Below, in pieces: positions 60,168 to 64,000 of a stretch of 64,000 nt of DNA. The stretch covers positions 357,239 through 421,238 of the forward strand of contig NZ_NWSQ01000004.1 of assembly GCF_002531725.1 (NCBI RefSeq), given 5' to 3'. The stretch is from Rhizobium sp. L43. GTDB lineage: Bacteria; Pseudomonadota; Alphaproteobacteria; Rhizobiales; Rhizobiaceae. The first letter of the stretch is position 1, and each line of letters opens with the position of its first letter. The notes under the pieces were generated by a model, which was not told the DNA's origin, ran no database searches, and worked only from the letters and a program-made list of their open reading frames with translations. A program made the position numbers and the translations under genes.

Positions 60168-60905
60168 ATGAAGCGGACGATCACCACGTCGATTATCCTT
60201 GCGGCACTGATTGCCGGCGCCGGAGCATCTGAAAAACCAGCCCCTTTCGACAGGCCGGTGAAAGTGGATGTCATCGCGCTGCCGAAGGACGAATTCAATC
60301 CCGATGCAAAGCCGAAGATCACCTGCAGCCGCTATCCCGCCTTCATGGTCAAGGAGGTCGATCTCGGCGAGGTCGGCGCCGAAAAGCTGGCGCTGCTGGC
60401 CGCCGATGCGCCCTGTGAGCGCGCCGGCGAGCGCGAGCGGGTGATCGAGGACGATACCGCCGGTTACCTCATGGGGGTCAGCGGCGGCTTCGTCTTCTTC
60501 CGCGCGGCGGATGGATGGAACGGCGGGCTGCCCTTCGTCGTCTACGATGCGGCGACCGGCGAACGGCTGCTGGATGATTCCCTCGAGGGCGACAATTTTA
60601 CCGCGATCAGGAGCGGGAAGGGGGAGCTGACTCTCGATTTCCGCCGCGTCTACACCGCTTCGTGTTTGCTCTATCTCGACGCTGCCTGCGCCAAGGCGAT
60701 TGCGGCCGACATCGGCCTGTCACTGACGCAACTCCCGGATTGCGCCGCAGCCTACAAGGCGGAAATGAAGCGCAGCCCCGATCACGCCAGCGAAATCGAG
60801 AAACTGCCGAGCGTGATCGTCTACCCTGTCGAAGTTGCCTATGCGGCGCGCGATACGACTCGCCGGCCCATGGACGGACGAACCACTTGCGGGACGCCCG
60901 ACTGA
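60168..60905 (+). CDS. exported protein of unknown function
   Basis: A 245-residue protein. Residues 1-20 look like a signal peptide (TITTSIILAALIAGAGA). The mature part has six cysteines (for example in KITCSRYPA, DAPCERAG, ASCLLYLDAACAKAI, LPDCAAAY and RTTCGTPD), which suggests disulfides in the periplasm. GGAGACGGG precedes the ATG at 60168. The frame is open 35 codons upstream, but those residues do not look exported. It converges with the AprI/Inh gene 18 bases away. Confidence 0.7.
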   Translation: MKRTITTSIILAALIAGAGASEKPAPFDRPVKVDVIALPKDEFNPDAKPKITCSRYPAFMVKEVDLGEVGAEKLALLAADAPCERAGERERVIEDDTAGYLMGVSGGFVFFRAADGWNGGLPFVVYDAATGERLLDDSLEGDNFTAIRSGKGELTLDFRRVYTASCLLYLDAACAKAIAADIGLSLTQLPDCAAAYKAEMKRSPDHASEIEKLPSVIVYPVEVAYAARDTTRRPMDGRTTCGTPD

Positions 60906-60923
60906 TCGCAAAAGACTCTGGGA

Positions 60924-61616
60924 TTAGCGGCGCACCAGCGAAAGCGGTTTGCCGCCTTCCTCCTTCGACTTGTCGAAATTGCCGTCGGCGCGCATGGTAA
61001 AGCCAAGCGACGAACCGTCCTGGCCCATCAGCGTCAGCCCGAAACCGTCGATATGCCAGACCGCAAGCTTCAGCTTGGCGACATTGGCGGCGCAGTCCCC
61101 CGAAAGTGACAGCGGCGCGTTGCCCTGCGCATCGGCATGGCCATCGAGCGTCACGCCGCAGAGCCTTTCGCCGTCCGGCCTTTGCATCGTCCATGTCCCG
61201 GCCAGGCTGTTAAAGCTCGGCAGATGATCGATGCCATCGGGTGCTGATATCAGCAAAAGCGGCGTACCGTCTTGCGTCTTCATCGGCGAGCCCTCGTTCT
61301 CAATGAAACGGGCAAGCACCTTGCGCGTCGCATCGATCAGGATGACGCCGCCATTGCCGTCGAAATTCCAGGCATAGGCTTCGGCAAGCGAAGGCAGCGG
61401 CTTGCTGCAGGAGTCCTGGCCGGAGAGCGAATAGCCGCCGATCGTCTGGTCGGTTTCCAGCGTCATCCGGCACCCGGCTTGGCCGTCTTCCGGGGCAATG
61501 AGATAGGTTCCGGACTGCGCTTTGAGAATGTCGGGATCGATATCCTGGCCATATGCCAGTCCGCAGACAAGCAGCACCGCTGCCGAAGCTGTGAGTCGAG
61601 GGATGAGACGGATCAT
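60924..61616 (-). CDS. AprI/Inh-type (metalloprotease-inhibitor-like) exported protein, two domains
   Basis: A 230-residue protein with a signal peptide (residues 1-23, ending YGQ). Two copies of an AprI/Inh-like beta-barrel pattern follow: about 34-120 (SGTYLIAPEDGQAGCRMTLE then SCSKPLPSLAEAYAWNFDGN) and about 137-228 (AGTWTMQRPDGERLCGVTLD then DCAANVAKLKLAVWHIDGFG). Each has one Cys pair. This fold is known from bacterial protease inhibitors and Brucella Omp19. It starts 25 bases after the rlmB-type gene with AAAGGGGA upstream, so the two may share a transcript. Actual inhibition is not shown. Confidence 0.75.
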   Translation of the reverse strand: MIRLIPRLTASAAVLLVCGLAYGQDIDPDILKAQSGTYLIAPEDGQAGCRMTLETDQTIGGYSLSGQDSCSKPLPSLAEAYAWNFDGNGGVILIDATRKVLARFIENEGSPMKTQDGTPLLLISAPDGIDHLPSFNSLAGTWTMQRPDGERLCGVTLDGHADAQGNAPLSLSGDCAANVAKLKLAVWHIDGFGLTLMGQDGSSLGFTMRADGNFDKSKEEGGKPLSLVRR

Positions 61617-61641
61617 GACATTCCCCTTTGTCCCAGCCAGT

Positions 61642-62532
61642 CTATGCCTTCAAGTGGAGCCGCGCCGCATAGAGCGCGATCGCCGCCGCATTCGAGACGT
61701 TGAGCGATTTGATCGCGCCCGGCATGTCGAGACGGGCAAGGGCGTTGACGGTTTCCCGCGTCTTCTGCCGCAGGCCCTTGCCCTCGGAGCCGAGCACCAG
61801 CGCCAGCTTCTCACCGGAGAAGGTGCCTTCAAGCGGCGCCGGTCCTTCCGAATCGAGGCCGATGGTGGTGAAGCCGAGCTTGTGCAATTCGCCGAGCGCA
61901 TCGGCGAGATTGGTGACCTGTATATAAGGGATCAGCTCCAGCGCGCCGGAGGCGGATTTGGCGAGCACGCCTGACTCGGTCGGGCTATGTCTCTGGGTGG
62001 TGATGACGGCGCCGGCATTGAAGGCAACGGCCGAGCGCATGATCGCGCCGACATTGTGCGGATCGGTGACCTGGTCGAGGACGAGCAGGAGAGGGCTGTC
62101 CTTCAGCGCTTCGAGCCGGCGGACCGGCAGCGGCCGCGTTTCCAGCATGACGCCCTGATGGATCGCCTCGGGGCCGAGCACCTTATCGATCTCCTGCGGC
62201 GAGACGATCTCGAAGGGAATGCCGAGGGTTTCCAAGTCGACTTCGAGCCGCGCCAGCGCGTTCTGCGTCGTAAACAGCTTGATCTTCTTGCGCTCGGGAT
62301 TGTCGAGGGCGGCGCGCACCGTATGCAGGCCGTAGAGATGCACCTGATCGGGGGCCAGCGCCGGCGGCTTCCAGTCCTCGCCGCCACGCTTGCGCTTCTG
62401 CGGCTGAGGTGTCGGAATCTCGCCGCGTTCGCGCTTGGCGTCACGGTGCGCGCGCCGCAGCGTGGCGTAATGCGTATCCTTGGCGGATGGGTCTGTCGCG
62501 GGCTTGCCGCCGGATTTCTTGTCTTTGCTCAT
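61642..62532 (-). CDS. rlmB: TrmH/SpoU family RNA 2'-O-methyltransferase (RlmB type)
   Basis: A 296-residue enzyme of the knotted SPOUT class that probably methylates 23S rRNA G2251. A charged N-terminal extension (about 1-60) is followed by the substrate-binding domain (LYGLHTVRAAL) and the catalytic domain, with motif 1 DQVTDPHNVGAIMRSA, motif 2 LVLGSEGKGL and motif 3 SLNVSNAAAIALY. The exact target cannot be fixed by sequence. It is divergent from the tRNA-Tyr unit. Confidence 0.9.
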   Translation of the reverse strand: MSKDKKSGGKPATDPSAKDTHYATLRRAHRDAKRERGEIPTPQPQKRKRGGEDWKPPALAPDQVHLYGLHTVRAALDNPERKKIKLFTTQNALARLEVDLETLGIPFEIVSPQEIDKVLGPEAIHQGVMLETRPLPVRRLEALKDSPLLLVLDQVTDPHNVGAIMRSAVAFNAGAVITTQRHSPTESGVLAKSASGALELIPYIQVTNLADALGELHKLGFTTIGLDSEGPAPLEGTFSGEKLALVLGSEGKGLRQKTRETVNALARLDMPGAIKSLNVSNAAAIALYAARLHLKA

Positions 62533-62634
62533 GCGGCTTTATAGCCACGCGGCTCGCCGCCGCATAGGCTTTCTTTCATGTGCCGGCTTTCGGCGGAGAA
62601 TGAAATTTTTCGTGTTTTTTCCGTTGTCATCGTG

Positions 62635-62663
62635 TTGACAGACTGAAATGCTCCGGTCATATA
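62635..62663 (+). promoter_or_regulatory. sigma70-type promoter for tRNA-Tyr, tRNA-Gly and tuf
   Basis: TTGACA at 62635-62640, 17 bases, then CATATA at 62658-62663, about 75 bases before tRNA-Tyr. It matches the rhizobial CTTGAC-N17-CTATAT pattern closely and is a good candidate for a strong stable-RNA promoter reading through to tuf. Confidence 0.7.
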
Positions 62664-62736
62664 CGCGGCGCAGACGACAGGCGGCAACGCTTCGAAGTCT
62701 GACAAACTTGGTCTTCTAGATCCGGACGAAAAACTG

Positions 62737-62820
62737 GAGAGATGCCCGAGTGGTTAAAGGGGACGGACTGTAAATCCGTTGGCTCAGCCTACGTTGGTTC
62801 AAATCCAACTCTCTCCACCA
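62737..62820 (+). tRNA. tRNA-Tyr (anticodon GTA)
   Basis: An 84-base class II tRNA with encoded CCA. Acceptor GGAGAGA/TCTCTCC. D-arm GCCCGAGTGGTTAAAGGG. Anticodon arm ACGGA CTGTAAA TCCGT. A long variable arm (TGGCTCAGCCTAC region) and T-arm TTGG TTCAAAT CCAA. Confidence 0.97.
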
Positions 62821-62844
62821 TTCGTCATCGGATCGGACCACCCC

Positions 62845-62918
62845 GCGGGTATAGCTCAATGGTAGAGCAGCAGCCTTCCAAGCTGAATACGCGGGTTCGA
62901 TTCCCGCTACCCGCTCCA
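62845..62918 (+). tRNA. tRNA-Gly (anticodon TCC)
   Basis: 74 bases with encoded CCA. Acceptor GCGGGTA/TACCCGC. D-arm AGCTCAATGGTAGAGC. Anticodon arm with loop TTCCAAG. T-arm GCGGG TTCGATT CCCGC. It lies 24 bases after tRNA-Tyr, so the two are cotranscribed. Confidence 0.97.
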
Positions 62919-63266
62919 GTTTTCCCAAGCCCCATTGGTGCGACCGCCGCCGCCCTTGATAATTCCGCACGCACGTGTTTCGCAAGTGCCTGGCAATAGC
63001 GGCTGTCGACTGGCAGGCCAGGGCGCTGGACCCCGGGCGCCCGTGGCTCGTCTCCGGTAGTCCACGCGATTTTCTCCAAGGATTTCAGCGATTTTCAAGG
63101 GGGCTTCGGCGAATCGCCTTGCAGGCGGCGAATTGTCCCCCATATGCGCTGTCACACCAAGAATGGCGTCTGCAATTAAGTCTTGCGCAATTTCGCCGAA
63201 AGCCTTAAACGGCGGCACTAAACCGGTTCGCCGGGGTCCACTATTTCGTTCACAGGAAGCATTCAA
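62919..63266. other. spacer between tRNA-Gly and tuf
   Basis: 348 bases without a supportable gene. No terminator with a U-run was seen after tRNA-Gly and no strong promoter before tuf, in keeping with a tRNA-tuf cotranscript that is processed between. Several short GC-rich inverted repeats occur (for example GCGCTGGACCCCGGGCGCCCG near 63022) but none is convincing. Confidence 0.4.

Positions 63267-64000
<734 letters not shown>

Overview
The window is a continuous, gene-dense, GC-rich piece of an alphaproteobacterial chromosome. It most resembles Rhizobium (the etli/leguminosarum group). This rests on gene order (a 14-subunit nuo operon running into birA, rnj, mce, proS, lolCD and dnaE; divK-pleD; topA-rnr; pyrB-pyrC'-plsY-dprA), on protein character (short-type ProRS, RNase E with a long acidic insertion, an AidB-like dehydrogenase), and on rhizobial-looking intergenic repeats. 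No phage, plasmid, IS element, CRISPR array or defence island was seen. Species assignment is inference.

Layout. 1-14551: NADH:quinone oxidoreductase (complex I) operon from nuoD (cut by the window edge) to nuoN. It carries two accessory genes: a 90-residue exported protein translationally coupled to nuoD, and a 228-residue protein whose C-terminal helix-hairpin-helix module is also fused to NuoE. The same strand continues with birA, rnj (RNase J), mce, a DUF1467 membrane protein, proS, lolC/E-lolD and dnaE (14551-26474), interrupted by a probable antisense-strand sRNA before proS (about 17991-18136) and a 28-codon membrane-peptide gene before dnaE. 26570-30936: mostly minus-strand genes (L,D-transpeptidase, DNA polymerase IV with an N-terminal zinc ribbon, HAD-like protein, DUF3572) plus one GNAT gene. 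31069-32832: the cell-cycle/c-di-GMP pair divK-pleD. 33300-33482: a probable structured RNA. 33581-45095: minus-strand rpmG, an MFS gene, topA-rnr-DUF983, and pyrB-pyrC'-plsY-dprA. 45275-46933: an aidB-like gene. 46960-47420: mosaic repeats. 47624-50509: rne, with a long leader. 51062-56445: amiC, mrcA and prfB (with a programmed frameshift). 56500-58841: nadK operon. 58997-60905: tRNA-Thr and several small exported or membrane proteins. 60924-62532: an AprI/Inh-type protein and an rlmB-type methyltransferase. 62737-64000: tRNA-Tyr, tRNA-Gly and tuf (cut by the window edge), behind a good promoter.

How the genes work together. Most are housekeeping: respiration, replication (dnaE, topA, dinB, dprA), RNA turnover (RNases E, J and R all lie here), translation (proS, prfB, tuf, rpmG, tRNAs), envelope building (mrcA, amiC, L,D-transpeptidase, LolCD, plsY) and pyrimidine synthesis. 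The dihydroorotase-like protein fused by overlap to pyrB has lost most catalytic residues and probably acts as a structural partner of aspartate transcarbamoylase.

I did not find a convincing new multi-gene system. The observations most worth following are the shared HhH module in the nuo operon, the two candidate non-coding RNAs, the zinc-ribbon DinB, and several protein genes of about 28-52 codons that are easily missed.
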